A DNA stretch of 6,528 bases from RGIG3994 sp045589735 (lineage in GTDB: Bacteria > Bacillota > Clostridia > Oscillospirales > CAG-272): assembly GCA_045589735.1 (NCBI GenBank), contig JAZNPQ010000075.1, positions 1-6,528 of the forward strand, given 5' to 3'. A program made the translations under genes and the position numbers. A model generated the notes under the pieces. The model saw only the letters and a list, made by a program, of their open reading frames with translations. It was not told where the DNA came from and searched no databases. Positions 1 to 6,432 of the stretch are shown piece after piece; the first letter of the stretch is position 1; each line of letters starts with the position of its first letter.

Positions 1-1
1 A

Positions 2-994
2 CAGATAGCTGCCGACGTAAAGGCAAAATTCCCGTCGGGTGAATTTGGTGTTATATTCCCTATCCTCAGCCGTAACCGTTTTTCCATCTGCCTTCGCGGA
101 TTTGCAAAGGGAGCAAAGAAGATCTATCTGATGCTCAGCTACCCTTCAGACGAGGTTGGAAATCATCTTATCGATCTTGACGCTCTTGATAACGCAGGCG
201 TAAATCCTTGGTCCGACGTTCTGACCGAGGCTGATTGGCGCGCGAAATTCGGATACGTTAAGCACACCTTTACAGGCGTTGACTATATCGAATACTACAA
301 GCAGATAATTTCAGAGTGCGGATGTGAGTGTGAGGTCATTCTCGCAAACGACTGCCGCACCATACTGAACTATACAAAGAACGTCCTTAACTGTGACATA
401 CACACTCGTGCTCGTACAAAACGCCTTCTTAAGGCTGCGGGTGCCGAGATCGTTTTCGGTATGGACGAGATACTCACTACTTCCGTCAACGGTAGCGGCT
501 ACAACCAAAACTACGGACTTCTCGGAAGCAACAAGGCAACCGAGGAAACAATAAAGCTCTTCCCTAATGACGCTCAGCCGGTTGTTGATACCATTCAAAA
601 GCTCGTCTTTGAGGCAACAGGCAAAAAGGTTGAGGTTATGGTATACGGCGACGGCGCGTTCAAGGATCCTGTAGGTAAAATATGGGAGCTTGCAGACCCG
701 GTCGTTGCTCCCGCGTTCACATCGGGACTTGTCGGTCAGCCCAACGAAGTAAAGCTCAAATACCTTGCAGATAACGATTTTGCGGACCTTTCGGGCGACG
801 CACTCAAGGACGCTATCTCCGACTATATACGCAACAAAGACGGTGACCTTGTCGGTAATATGGCATCGCAAGGCACGACTCCCAGACGTCTCACCGACCT
901 TATCGGTTCTCTTTGCGATCTTACGTCGGGTTCAGGCGATAAGGGTACTCCTATCGTTTGGATACAGGGGTATTTTGACAACTATACTAACTGA
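2..994 (+). CDS. Coenzyme F420-0:L-glutamate ligase-like protein (CofE family), 5' end missing
   Basis: The reading frame is open from base 2, so the gene starts left of the window; 330 C-terminal residues are visible. The first in-frame ATG (131) is internal, because the 43 codons before it read as good protein (FPILSRNRFSICLRGFAKG). CofE enzymes add L-glutamate to F420-0 by a gamma-glutamyl bond at the expense of GTP. Family features seen here, in visible-residue numbering: GLLGSN near 172-177, the segment ATGKKVEVMVYGDGAFKDPVGK around 205-226 (matching the LTGKRVGVIITDTNGR-type strand of archaeal CofE), and a C-terminal LIGSLCDLTSGSGDKGTPIV at about 301-319, matching the archaeal ANLLMGEGGDGIPAVV block. 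The protein is longer than the roughly 250-residue archaeal enzyme, as is usual for the Firmicutes branch. The stop lies 14 bp before the UPF0371 gene, which suggests co-transcription. Family membership is firm. A true role in F420 synthesis is doubtful, since nothing else for F420 is in view and most Clostridia are not known to make it. Confidence 0.85.
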   Translation, partial: QIAADVKAKFPSGEFGVIFPILSRNRFSICLRGFAKGAKKIYLMLSYPSDEVGNHLIDLDALDNAGVNPWSDVLTEADWRAKFGYVKHTFTGVDYIEYYKQIISECGCECEVILANDCRTILNYTKNVLNCDIHTRARTKRLLKAAGAEIVFGMDEILTTSVNGSGYNQNYGLLGSNKATEETIKLFPNDAQPVVDTIQKLVFEATGKKVEVMVYGDGAFKDPVGKIWELADPVVAPAFTSGLVGQPNEVKLKYLADNDFADLSGDALKDAISDYIRNKDGDLVGNMASQGTTPRRLTDLIGSLCDLTSGSGDKGTPIVWIQGYFDNYTN

Positions 995-1008
995 CATAGG
1001 CTAATAAA

Positions 1009-2493
1009 ATGACAAAGATCGGTTTTGATAACAATCGCTATATAGATCTACAGACTCAAAATATACGAGACCGAATAAGCTCTATCGGAGGAAAGCTGTA
1101 TCTTGAGTTCGGCGGTAAGCTTTTTGACGATTATCATGCGGCAAGAGTTCTTCCCGGTTTTGAGCCTGACAGTAAAATAAAAATGCTCATGGAAATGAAG
1201 GACGATGCCGAAATTATAATAGGCATTTCAGCAAACGCCATTGAGCAGAACAAGCGCAGAGGTGACTCGGGAATAACTTACGACCAAGAGGTTTTAAGAC
1301 TTATCGATGCGTTCAGAGAAATAGGTCTATACGTCGGAAGCGTTGTTATTACAATGTTTTCTGGACAGCCTGCCGCAGAACAGTTTGAAAAGGTACTTAC
1401 CTCACTCGGTGTCAAGGTTTTCCGTCACTATAACATTCCCGACTATCCCTCAAACGTTACAAAAATAATAAGTGATGACGGATTCGGGAGGAACGACTAT
1501 ATCGAAACGACACGTTCACTTGTTGTCGTTACCGCGCCGGGGCCCGGAAGCGGCAAGATGGAAATCTGTCTGTCTCAGCTTTATCACGAGCATAAGCGTG
1601 GAATAAACGCAGGATACGCAAAATTCGAGACCTTCCCTGTTTGGAATCTTGAACTCAAGCACCCTGTTAATCTCGCGTACGAGGCGGCAACAGCTGACCT
1701 TAATGATGTCAATATGATAGACCCGTATCACCTTGCGGCTTACGGCGAGACCGCTGTAAACTACAACCGTGATATTGAGATATTCCCTGTACTTAAAGCA
1801 ATGTTTGTTCAGATTTACGGCAGATCTCCTTATGAAAGTCCTACCGACATGGGAGTGAACTGCGCGGGACTTTGTATAACCGACAACGACGCGGTTTGCG
1901 AAGCCTCAAAGCAAGAGATCGTTCGCCGCTATTATTCTGCACTTTGCTCGGTTCGTAAAGGAATGTCGGAGCAAAGCGAAATACTCAAGCTTGAGCTTCT
2001 TATGAACACGCTTGGCATTGACACGTCGATTCGTCGCTCGGTATCTGCGGCGCTTGACAAAGCAACGGCTACGGGAACCCCCTCGGTTGCTATCGAAACG
2101 ACTGACGGTATGATTGTAACGGGAAAGACGTCAAATCTTCTCGGAGCATCGTCCGCCGCGCTTCTTAACGTTCTCAAGGCTCTCGGAAATATTGACGACA
2201 GCTACGACCTTATTTCACCGTCTATAATAGAGCCTGTTCAAAGGTTAAAAACCAATCACATGGGAAATCACAACCCAAGACTTCATACAGATGAGATCCT
2301 TATAGCACTTTCAATATGTGCTTTGTCTGATGAACGCGCAAAGCTTGCGCTCGAACAGCTACCAAAGCTTCGCGGCTGTGAGGTCCACTCAACGGTTATT
2401 CTTTCGCAGGTTGACAGCGGAGTATTTAACAAGCTCGGTATGAATGTCACGTGCGAACCGAAATATCAAACAAAGAGACTTTATCACAAGTAA
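1009..2493 (+). CDS. UPF0371 / DUF1846 family protein, complete
   Basis: This 494-residue soluble protein has the length and sequence character of the UPF0371 (DUF1846) family, which is widespread in Firmicutes and Actinobacteria; structures exist but no biochemical function is agreed. Seen directly: N-terminal MTKIGFDNNRYIDLQT, the LYLEFGGKLFDDYHAARVLPGF stretch (30-51), a beta strand VVVTAP followed by glycine-rich GPGSGK at 178-183, then the conserved-looking YAKFETFPVWNLELKHPVNLAYEAATADLNDVNMIDPYH (about 204-242). The GPGSGK loop resembles a P-loop but is not a strict Walker A: the first position is P177 rather than A/G, and M184 follows the lysine where S/T is expected. Nucleotide or phosphate binding is therefore an inference. 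No signal peptide or membrane segment is seen, so it should be cytoplasmic. The start at 1009 has only a weak ribosome site (ATAGG at 996-1000, 8 nt away), compatible with translation coupled to the upstream ligase gene. It is probably in one operon with the ligase and radC. Confidence 0.9.
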   Translation: MTKIGFDNNRYIDLQTQNIRDRISSIGGKLYLEFGGKLFDDYHAARVLPGFEPDSKIKMLMEMKDDAEIIIGISANAIEQNKRRGDSGITYDQEVLRLIDAFREIGLYVGSVVITMFSGQPAAEQFEKVLTSLGVKVFRHYNIPDYPSNVTKIISDDGFGRNDYIETTRSLVVVTAPGPGSGKMEICLSQLYHEHKRGINAGYAKFETFPVWNLELKHPVNLAYEAATADLNDVNMIDPYHLAAYGETAVNYNRDIEIFPVLKAMFVQIYGRSPYESPTDMGVNCAGLCITDNDAVCEASKQEIVRRYYSALCSVRKGMSEQSEILKLELLMNTLGIDTSIRRSVSAALDKATATGTPSVAIETTDGMIVTGKTSNLLGASSAALLNVLKALGNIDDSYDLISPSIIEPVQRLKTNHMGNHNPRLHTDEILIALSICALSDERAKLALEQLPKLRGCEVHSTVILSQVDSGVFNKLGMNVTCEPKYQTKRLYHK

Positions 2494-2500
2494 TATATCA

Positions 2501-2505
2501 AGAGG
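2501..2505 (+). promoter_or_regulatory. Ribosome binding site of radC
   Basis: AGAGG lies 5 nt before the ATG at 2511 and decides that start over the upstream in-frame ATG at 2451. It sits in the 17-bp gap after the UPF0371 stop codon. Confidence 0.7.
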
Positions 2506-2510
2506 TATCA

Positions 2511-3227
2511 ATGAATTTTCACGCGCAACACAGACAACGTGTAAGAAACAGATTCCTTGCAGAAGGACTTGACAGCTTTGAAGAGCATCAAATATTGGAA
2601 ATGCTTTTATTCTATGGCATTCCAAGAATAGACACAAATGAAATTGCGCACAGACTTATGGTAAAATTCGGTTCGTTCCGTGCGGTTATGGATGCGGAAT
2701 ACGAAGAACTGCTTGAGGTAGAAGGTATCGGAGAACAGGCGGCAACGCTTATAAAATTTTCAGCCGCACTCGCAAGACGTTATGCTCTTTCGGAATATCC
2801 AAGAGGTACGCGATACACCACGGTTCAAAGCGTGGGTGACTACTTCGTTGCAAAATTTATGGGAGAACAAACGGAAAAGACTTACGCGATGCTTATCAAC
2901 GGACGATCCGAGATGATAGCTTGCGAGCTTATTTGCAAAGGCTCATTCGCATCAAACAACCCAACCTCCCAATCAATAATTGCCACGGCACTGAAGAACA
3001 AAGCCTATGGAGTGGTTCTTGCGCATAATCACCCTACAGGACTTGCGATTCCATCCTCAAGCGATATAGAATTAACGGCACAGCTTAATTATCTTTGTGC
3101 GGAAGTCGGTGTTCATATACTTGAGCATATCGTAGTTGCCGAAAACTCCTTTATGCCTATTATGCGAAAGGATTCTAATGCAAAAATTAAAGATCTTAAG
3201 CTAAAGAAATTCGGATACGATACATAA
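2511..3227 (+). CDS. radC: RadC family (UPF0758) JAB/JAMM-domain protein
   Basis: This is a 238-residue RadC protein. The N-terminal half (about 1-95) is the UPF0758 helical region with a helix-hairpin-helix-like segment, LLEVEGIGEQAATLIK at 67-82. The C-terminal half (about 100-225) is a JAB1/MPN-type metalloprotease-like domain. The zinc motif is intact: H172-x-H174-x7-S182-x2-D185, within AHNHPTGLAIPSSSDIELT, with E139 a plausible catalytic glutamate. RadC was once linked to DNA repair, but that role has been disputed and the substrate is unknown; the metal-site fold suggests hydrolysis of a peptide or isopeptide bond. The start at 2511 was preferred over the in-frame ATG at 2451 because the latter lies inside the UPF0371 gene, while 2511 has AGAGG five bases upstream and gives the usual RadC N-terminus. 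It follows UPF0371 by 17 bp and is the last gene of the run, followed by a strong terminator. Length is close to the family norm of about 225-230. Confidence 0.93.
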   Translation: MNFHAQHRQRVRNRFLAEGLDSFEEHQILEMLLFYGIPRIDTNEIAHRLMVKFGSFRAVMDAEYEELLEVEGIGEQAATLIKFSAALARRYALSEYPRGTRYTTVQSVGDYFVAKFMGEQTEKTYAMLINGRSEMIACELICKGSFASNNPTSQSIIATALKNKAYGVVLAHNHPTGLAIPSSSDIELTAQLNYLCAEVGVHILEHIVVAENSFMPIMRKDSNAKIKDLKLKKFGYDT

Positions 3228-3241
3228 AAAACATCTGACAT

Positions 3242-3275
3242 ACAAAAAGACTTGACACGTGTCAAGTCTTTTTGT
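3242..3275. terminator. Bidirectional terminator: perfect 34-bp palindrome
   Basis: The two 17-base arms (ACAAAAAGACTTGACAC and its exact complement) meet with no unpaired base. As RNA, either strand can fold into an 8-bp stem GACTTGAC/GTCAAGTC around a four-base ACGT loop, with five A before and five U after it, extended by A-U pairs. This is the layout of a Rho-independent terminator that works in both directions. It lies between two convergent genes: 14 bp after the radC stop (3227) and 3 bp beyond the last base of the rubredoxin stop codon (3279), so it can end both transcripts. Confidence 0.9.
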
Positions 3276-3278
3276 TAT

Positions 3279-3452
3279 TCATTCATCAACCTTTTGCTGT
3301 TCAAAATCCTCTTTCGACGCTCCGCACAAGGGACAGGTCCAATCTTTGGGCAAATCCTCAAAATCGGTCTTGGGAGCAACTCCGTTTTCGGGATCGCCCT
3401 CCTCAGCGTCGTATTCATATCCGCAAAGCTCGCAAACGTATAAAAGCTTCAT
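3279..3452 (-). CDS. Rubredoxin
   Basis: This 57-residue protein is a classical rubredoxin, a small cytoplasmic electron carrier with one iron held by four cysteines. The protein begins MKLLYVCELCGYEYDAEEGD and shows both metal-binding knuckles: C7-x2-C10-G-Y and C40-P-L-C43-G. It also has the usual aromatic core (Y5, Y12, Y14, F31, W38, F50) and the DPENGVAPKTDFEDLPKDW middle. Length matches the 52-58 residues of the family. Rubredoxins in anaerobes pass electrons to rubrerythrin, superoxide reductase or flavodiiron proteins in oxygen and peroxide defence; none of these partners is in the window. A full AGGAGG (3459-3464) stands 6 nt before the ATG, and a consensus promoter lies just upstream, so it is probably well expressed as a single-gene transcript ending at the shared palindromic terminator. 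Nothing about it is truncated or unusual. Confidence 0.97.
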   Translation of the reverse strand: MKLLYVCELCGYEYDAEEGDPENGVAPKTDFEDLPKDWTCPLCGASKEDFEQQKVDE

Positions 3453-3486
3453 AAAAATCCTCCTTGATATAATAAAAGCATTGCGT

Positions 3487-3515
3487 ATTATAACACATAT
3501 TATATGCTATGTCAA
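3487..3515 (-). promoter_or_regulatory. Consensus sigma-A promoter of the rubredoxin gene
   Basis: On the minus strand, TTGACA (3515-3510) and TATAAT (3492-3487) are separated by exactly 17 bp, and the spacer ends in TGT, giving an extended -10 (TGTTATAAT). Both hexamers match consensus perfectly. Transcription should start near 3480, leaving a leader of about 28 nt that carries AGGAGG. The promoter lies in the 87-bp gap after the kinase gene, so rubredoxin need not depend on read-through. Confidence 0.88.
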
Positions 3516-3539
3516 GGATTTTTTTACCTATAAAAAATT

Positions 3540-4154
3540 TTATTTTTCTTTATACTTTTTTGCGACGTCCGCAATCATTTGCGCGGTCCCTTCTATGCCT
3601 AAAAGTCTACTGTTGAGCGACAGATCGTAGTTCTCATATCTTCCCCATTTTCGTCCGGTATAGAAGTTATAATAATTGACTCTTCTTTTGTCTGTTTTTG
3701 CTATAAGATCTCTCGCAGCGCTGTCTGTCAGATTATGACGCTCCATAATTCGCTCAACTCTGTTCTCAAGATCGGCATATACGAAAATACTCATCTTTTT
3801 CGGATGATCGCGAAGAATGTAATCTCCACAGCGTCCTATTATAACACAATCCTCGTTTTCTGAAAGCTCCTTCATTATTTCAGACTGTATGACAAACAGT
3901 CTGTCATTAACCGGCATATTAAAGCCTACGTTGACTCCTGCCGAGCCCATTGCCAAGGTGTAAAGCAGGCTGCTTGTGGCTCTTTCGTCAACCGAATGAA
4001 GCGTATCTGCGTGAAGTCCGCTTCTTTCTGCCGCCATCGTTATAAGCTCTTTTCCGTACGATTTTATTCCGAGAAGCTCTGCAACTCTCTGCGCTATCTC
4101 ACGTCCTCCGCTTCCGTACTGACGTCCTATAGTTATTACAAGATGATTATTCAT
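3540..4154 (-). CDS. Cytidylate-kinase-like P-loop kinase (Cytidylate_kin_2 type)
   Basis: This 204-residue protein belongs to the cytidylate-kinase-like family of P-loop NMP-type kinases. It begins MNNHLVITIGRQYGSGGREIAQRVAELLG: a strand followed by the phosphate-binding loop G10-RQYGSGG-R18. Further marks are CVIIGRCGDYIL (103-114), the strand MSIFVYAD (121-128), and an arginine-rich lid followed by YYNFYTGRKWGRYENYDLSLNS (161-182). These proteins are commonly annotated as cytidylate kinases, but the family is distinct from Cmk, and phosphorylation of CMP/dCMP is inferred, not shown. The start at 4154 was preferred over the in-frame ATG at 4172 because GGAAGGA sits 9 nt upstream of 4154, whereas 4172 has no ribosome site and lies only about 10 nt from the predicted transcription start. 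The gene is divergent from the flippase gene across 140 bp and precedes rubredoxin on the same strand. No clear terminator separates those two, so some read-through is possible. Confidence 0.88.
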   Translation of the reverse strand: MNNHLVITIGRQYGSGGREIAQRVAELLGIKSYGKELITMAAERSGLHADTLHSVDERATSSLLYTLAMGSAGVNVGFNMPVNDRLFVIQSEIMKELSENEDCVIIGRCGDYILRDHPKKMSIFVYADLENRVERIMERHNLTDSAARDLIAKTDKRRVNYYNFYTGRKWGRYENYDLSLNSRLLGIEGTAQMIADVAKKYKEK

Positions 4155-4163
4155 AAACAAAAA

Positions 4164-4170
4164 TCCTTCC
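4164..4170 (-). promoter_or_regulatory. Ribosome binding site of the cytidylate-kinase-like gene
   Basis: GGAAGGA on the minus strand, 9 nt before the ATG at 4154. It lies inside the longer alternative reading frame starting at 4172, which argues that the longer start is not used. Confidence 0.75.
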
Positions 4171-4188
4171 ATTTAATCTTGCACATTC

Positions 4189-4217
4189 ATTATAACATTA
4201 TTTCCTCGGATTGTAAA
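4189..4217 (-). promoter_or_regulatory. Near-consensus sigma-A promoter of the kinase gene
   Basis: On the minus strand, TTTACA (4217-4212) and TATAAT (4194-4189) are 17 bp apart, and the spacer ends in TGT, giving TGTTATAAT. The -35 differs from consensus at one base. Transcription should start near 4182, giving a leader of about 28 nt to the ATG at 4154. It lies in the divergent gap before the flippase gene, for which I could not find an equally good promoter on the plus strand. Confidence 0.82.
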
Positions 4218-4294
4218 TAGCTATCTTATTGATTCTATATATGTTTTTACCGACATAAAATATAACACTTCAAAAAATCAATGGGGTTATTTAA

Positions 4295-5848
4295 ATGAGT
4301 CGGGTTAAAAAATTTTTTGAAAACGCCATACTACTCACGCTGACCGCGCTTCTTATGCGAGGTGTCGGTCTTGCTTTTAACGTATGGCTATCAAATAAAG
4401 TGGGCGCTGAGGCGCTTGGACTGTTTTCGCTAATATCGGGAGTATACGGCTTTGCTTTAACACTTGCAACGTCGGGTATTGCTCTTGCCGTCACACGAAT
4501 GGTTGCCGAAGCACTCGGACACGATGACCACGCTTTAGTCAAAGCGTCTATGAAGCGTTGCCTCACATACGCCGCGTGTTTCGGTCTGCTTGCATTTTTT
4601 CTTTTGTTTTCCTTTGCCGAGACTATAGGCATACATTGGTTAAAGGATACACGCACAATTCGTCCTCTGCGCATAATGTCGGTAACTCTTCCGCTTATCG
4701 CGCTTTGCTCGGCTATGAACGGTTATTTTACAGCAGTACGACGAGTTGCAAAGAACGCGGCGTCGCAAATTGCCGAGCAAGCGGTTAAAATTGCCGTAAC
4801 CGTGACCTTTATAACCACACTTCTGCCCGACGGTATAGAAAACGCTTGTATTGCGCTCGTGCTTGGCGGCGCTGTTTCGGAGCTTCTGTCATTTGTTGTT
4901 ATGACAGTAATGTACCTTATCGACAAAAAACGGCATATAAAAGCGAAGGATTCGGATAAGTCTTGCAAGGGAGTGACAAAAAAGCTGCTCGGTATCGCAC
5001 TGCCCGTCGCTTTTTCAACCTATGCGCGTTCGGGGCTTTTGACACTTGAACATACACTCATACCTATAGGGCTTAAAAAGCACGGCGAAAACCACGAGCG
5101 CGCGCTCGCGACCTACGGAGTGCTTGGAAGTATGGCAATGCCTGTGATACTCTTCCCTACGGCGCTTATCTCGTCGTTTTCAAGTATGACGATACCCGAA
5201 ATTTCCGACTGTATCGCAAGAGGACACAAAAACAGAATAAAATACATATCGAGCCGTATCTGGCAGTTTTCGCTTTTGTTTTCTATCGGTGTTTCGGGAA
5301 TCTTAATATGCTTTTCGGGTGAGCTTGGCAAGGTCTTGTATTCAAGTGAGGAAGCCGCGACTTATATACGAATGCTCGCGCCGCTTATACCCATTATGTA
5401 CCTCGACACCACGACCGATGCGCTTCTCAAGGGACTTGGCGAACAGCTTTATTCCATGAATATAAATATAATAGACGCCGCGCTGTCGGTGCTTCTTGTG
5501 TGGTTGCTCGTTCCCGTGTGGGGAATTTACGGATATATTTTCGTAATTATCGCAATGGAAGTGCTAAATTTCGGGCTGAGCGCAACGCGTATGCTGAACG
5601 TTTCGGGAATGAAGCCGAAAATATTTTCTTGGGTGGTAAAACCGCTGTGCTGTATCGTCGCGTCTGCGTTTTTGTCAAAGAAATTCTTTGACGGATTCAA
5701 TATGACGGGCATACCGTGGCTCTCGCTTACACTGCATATAGTTTTCGCGGCACTGCTTTATATTCTGTTTATCTCACTCACACGTACAGTAGGCGACGAG
5801 GATTTTGAGTGGCTCAAAAGTATTTTCAAAAAGAAACCCGAGGCATAA
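4295..5848 (+). CDS. SpoVB-like polysaccharide/lipid flippase (MOP superfamily)
   Basis: This 517-residue integral membrane protein has about 14 hydrophobic segments, roughly at residues 11-31, 40-62, 89-109, 125-145, 160-178, 183-208, 232-252, 272-294, 325-347, 356-378, 391-412, 413-432, 445-462 and 474-496. Length and pattern fit the PST/SpoVB branch of the MOP exporters (B. subtilis SpoVB is close to 520 residues). Family-like marks are the N-terminal LLTLTALLMRGVGLAFNVWLSNKVGAEALGLFSL, GIALAVTRMVAEALG (61-75), and the LLKGLGEQLYSMN stretch (377-389) before a polysaccharide-synthesis C-terminal domain. These proteins move undecaprenyl-linked sugars or similar lipid-linked precursors across the cytoplasmic membrane. 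Whether this one serves spore cortex, peptidoglycan or surface polysaccharide cannot be told, as no glycosyltransferase or cell-wall gene is adjacent. The ribosome site is weak (GGGG at 4283-4286, 8 nt away). The C-terminal tail is basic (FKKKPEA), as expected for a cytoplasmic end. Confidence 0.87.
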   Translation: MSRVKKFFENAILLTLTALLMRGVGLAFNVWLSNKVGAEALGLFSLISGVYGFALTLATSGIALAVTRMVAEALGHDDHALVKASMKRCLTYAACFGLLAFFLLFSFAETIGIHWLKDTRTIRPLRIMSVTLPLIALCSAMNGYFTAVRRVAKNAASQIAEQAVKIAVTVTFITTLLPDGIENACIALVLGGAVSELLSFVVMTVMYLIDKKRHIKAKDSDKSCKGVTKKLLGIALPVAFSTYARSGLLTLEHTLIPIGLKKHGENHERALATYGVLGSMAMPVILFPTALISSFSSMTIPEISDCIARGHKNRIKYISSRIWQFSLLFSIGVSGILICFSGELGKVLYSSEEAATYIRMLAPLIPIMYLDTTTDALLKGLGEQLYSMNINIIDAALSVLLVWLLVPVWGIYGYIFVIIAMEVLNFGLSATRMLNVSGMKPKIFSWVVKPLCCIVASAFLSKKFFDGFNMTGIPWLSLTLHIVFAALLYILFISLTRTVGDEDFEWLKSIFKKKPEA

Positions 5849-5857
5849 TTTCTTTTT
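5828..5857 (+). terminator. Possible weak terminator at the end of the flippase gene
   Basis: AAAAAGAAA (5828-5836) and TTTCTTTTT (5849-5857) are perfect inverted complements around a 12-base loop that contains the stop codon, and the right arm is a T-rich run. The stem has only one G-C pair, so it would be a poor Rho-independent terminator. No stronger hairpin was found before the convergent gene; AGAG-GTC-CTCT at 5887-5897 is too short. Confidence 0.3.
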
Positions 5858-5901
5858 TGGAGCTCTTTCTGATTGATGTCTTCATTAGAGGTCCTCTCTT
5901 T

Positions 5902-6318
5902 CTATTTTCTTAAACATAAATACTCTTCAAAACCGTTAATGTCATACACTACTATTCCGCCGACGGTTTTGTCGCCGTTCCCAAGCAATGAATCTCGCGT
6001 GTTTATATCCGACAAATGATTGGGGAAATTATTAAAAACAATTACGTTTAAGTTTCCATCGTTTACGTTTTCCCACGGCATAAAAAGGCTTCTTTTTTGC
6101 ACAAGTTCTTCTATATCATAGCGTCCCTTTTTCTTAAATACGTTTGGCAAAAGGCGCAATTTTATACCTCGCATACCTACAGACAAGCAGAGTTTTTTAA
6201 GTTTAAAAAGAATAATACCTCGCCTGATAGTAACAATGGTCAAAAGAAACAAGATCACCGCAACAGCAGGAACAAGCATCCTTGATGTAATATCCCATAA
6301 AAATATAAGAAATTTCAT
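5902..6318 (-). CDS. Small single-pass membrane protein of unknown family
   Basis: I do not recognise this 138-residue protein. It has one strongly hydrophobic segment at about residues 12-31 (SRMLVPAVAVILFLLTIVTI), followed at once by RR and a basic stretch (KLKKLCLSVGMRGIKLRLL), which by the positive-inside rule puts the remaining 105 residues in the cytoplasm. That part looks folded, mixed alpha/beta (strand-like NLNVIVFNNF at 89-98 and GGIVVYDING at 120-129), with no metal-binding cluster or nucleotide loop. The start at 6318 was chosen because AAGGAA lies about 10 nt upstream, and the alternative in-frame ATG at 6339 (adding MKRKRQK) would sit only about 10 nt from the predicted transcription start without a ribosome site. 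The strong promoter directly upstream supports a real gene. It is convergent with the flippase gene, 53 bp apart. A truncated member of a larger family cannot be excluded. Confidence 0.72.
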   Translation of the reverse strand: MKFLIFLWDITSRMLVPAVAVILFLLTIVTIRRGIILFKLKKLCLSVGMRGIKLRLLPNVFKKKGRYDIEELVQKRSLFMPWENVNDGNLNVIVFNNFPNHLSDINTRDSLLGNGDKTVGGIVVYDINGFEEYLCLRK

Positions 6319-6357
6319 TTTCTGTCGTTTCCTTTTCATATATTTTTCTTATTAAAG

Positions 6358-6386
6358 ATTATAACACAAAGGATTTATAAAGTCAA
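6358..6386 (-). promoter_or_regulatory. Near-consensus promoter of the small membrane protein gene
   Basis: On the minus strand, TTGACT (6386-6381) and TATAAT (6363-6358) are 17 bp apart, and the spacer ends in TGTGT, giving the extended -10 TGTTATAAT. The -35 differs from consensus only in its last base. Transcription should start near 6350, about 32 nt before the chosen ATG at 6318. Confidence 0.83.
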
Positions 6387-6432
6387 TAGCTTTGCAAAAA
6401 CAATCTTTTGACCGTTTGGCGAACTCAATTTA

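Noticed and set aside
311..871. 186-residue open frame on the minus strand, antisense to the CofE-like gene
   Set aside because: It lies wholly inside a gene with clear family similarity, has no ribosome site or promoter, and its cysteine/valine-rich composition looks like a reverse-strand shadow of codon usage.
975..1007. TTGACA at 975-980 as a promoter -35 just before the UPF0371 gene
   Set aside because: It encodes part of the ligase C-terminus, and no acceptable -10 occurs at 16-18 bp; the nearest candidate, TAATAA at 1002-1007, is 21 bp away.
3252..3630. Overlapping plus-strand open frames after radC (about 60-123 residues)
   Set aside because: They run antisense through the rubredoxin gene, its promoter and the kinase 3' end. 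The minus-strand rubredoxin with four correctly spaced cysteines and AGGAGG is clearly the real gene.
4220..4266. Plus-strand promoter for the flippase gene (TTGATT at 4229 with CATAAA, TAAAAT or TATAAC downstream)
   Set aside because: Spacers are 19 bp or more and the hexamers match poorly in this AT-rich gap, so no specific site can be supported.
4281..4298. Five-codon mini-ORF (ATG at 4281, TGA at 4296-4298) overlapping the flippase start, as a possible translational control element
   Set aside because: It has no ribosome site of its own and uses the GGGG that appears to serve the flippase start; a chance ATG is the simpler reading.
4291..4674. 127-residue minus-strand open frame antisense to the flippase N-terminus
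   Set aside because: It lies under well-supported transmembrane coding sequence and has no promoter, ribosome site or family resemblance.
6387..6432. Terminator for the right-edge gene, from the imperfect repeat CAAAA-GATTG-TTTTTG on the minus strand
   Set aside because: The stem is about five or six A-T-dominated pairs with no stable GC core, so it cannot be called a terminator.
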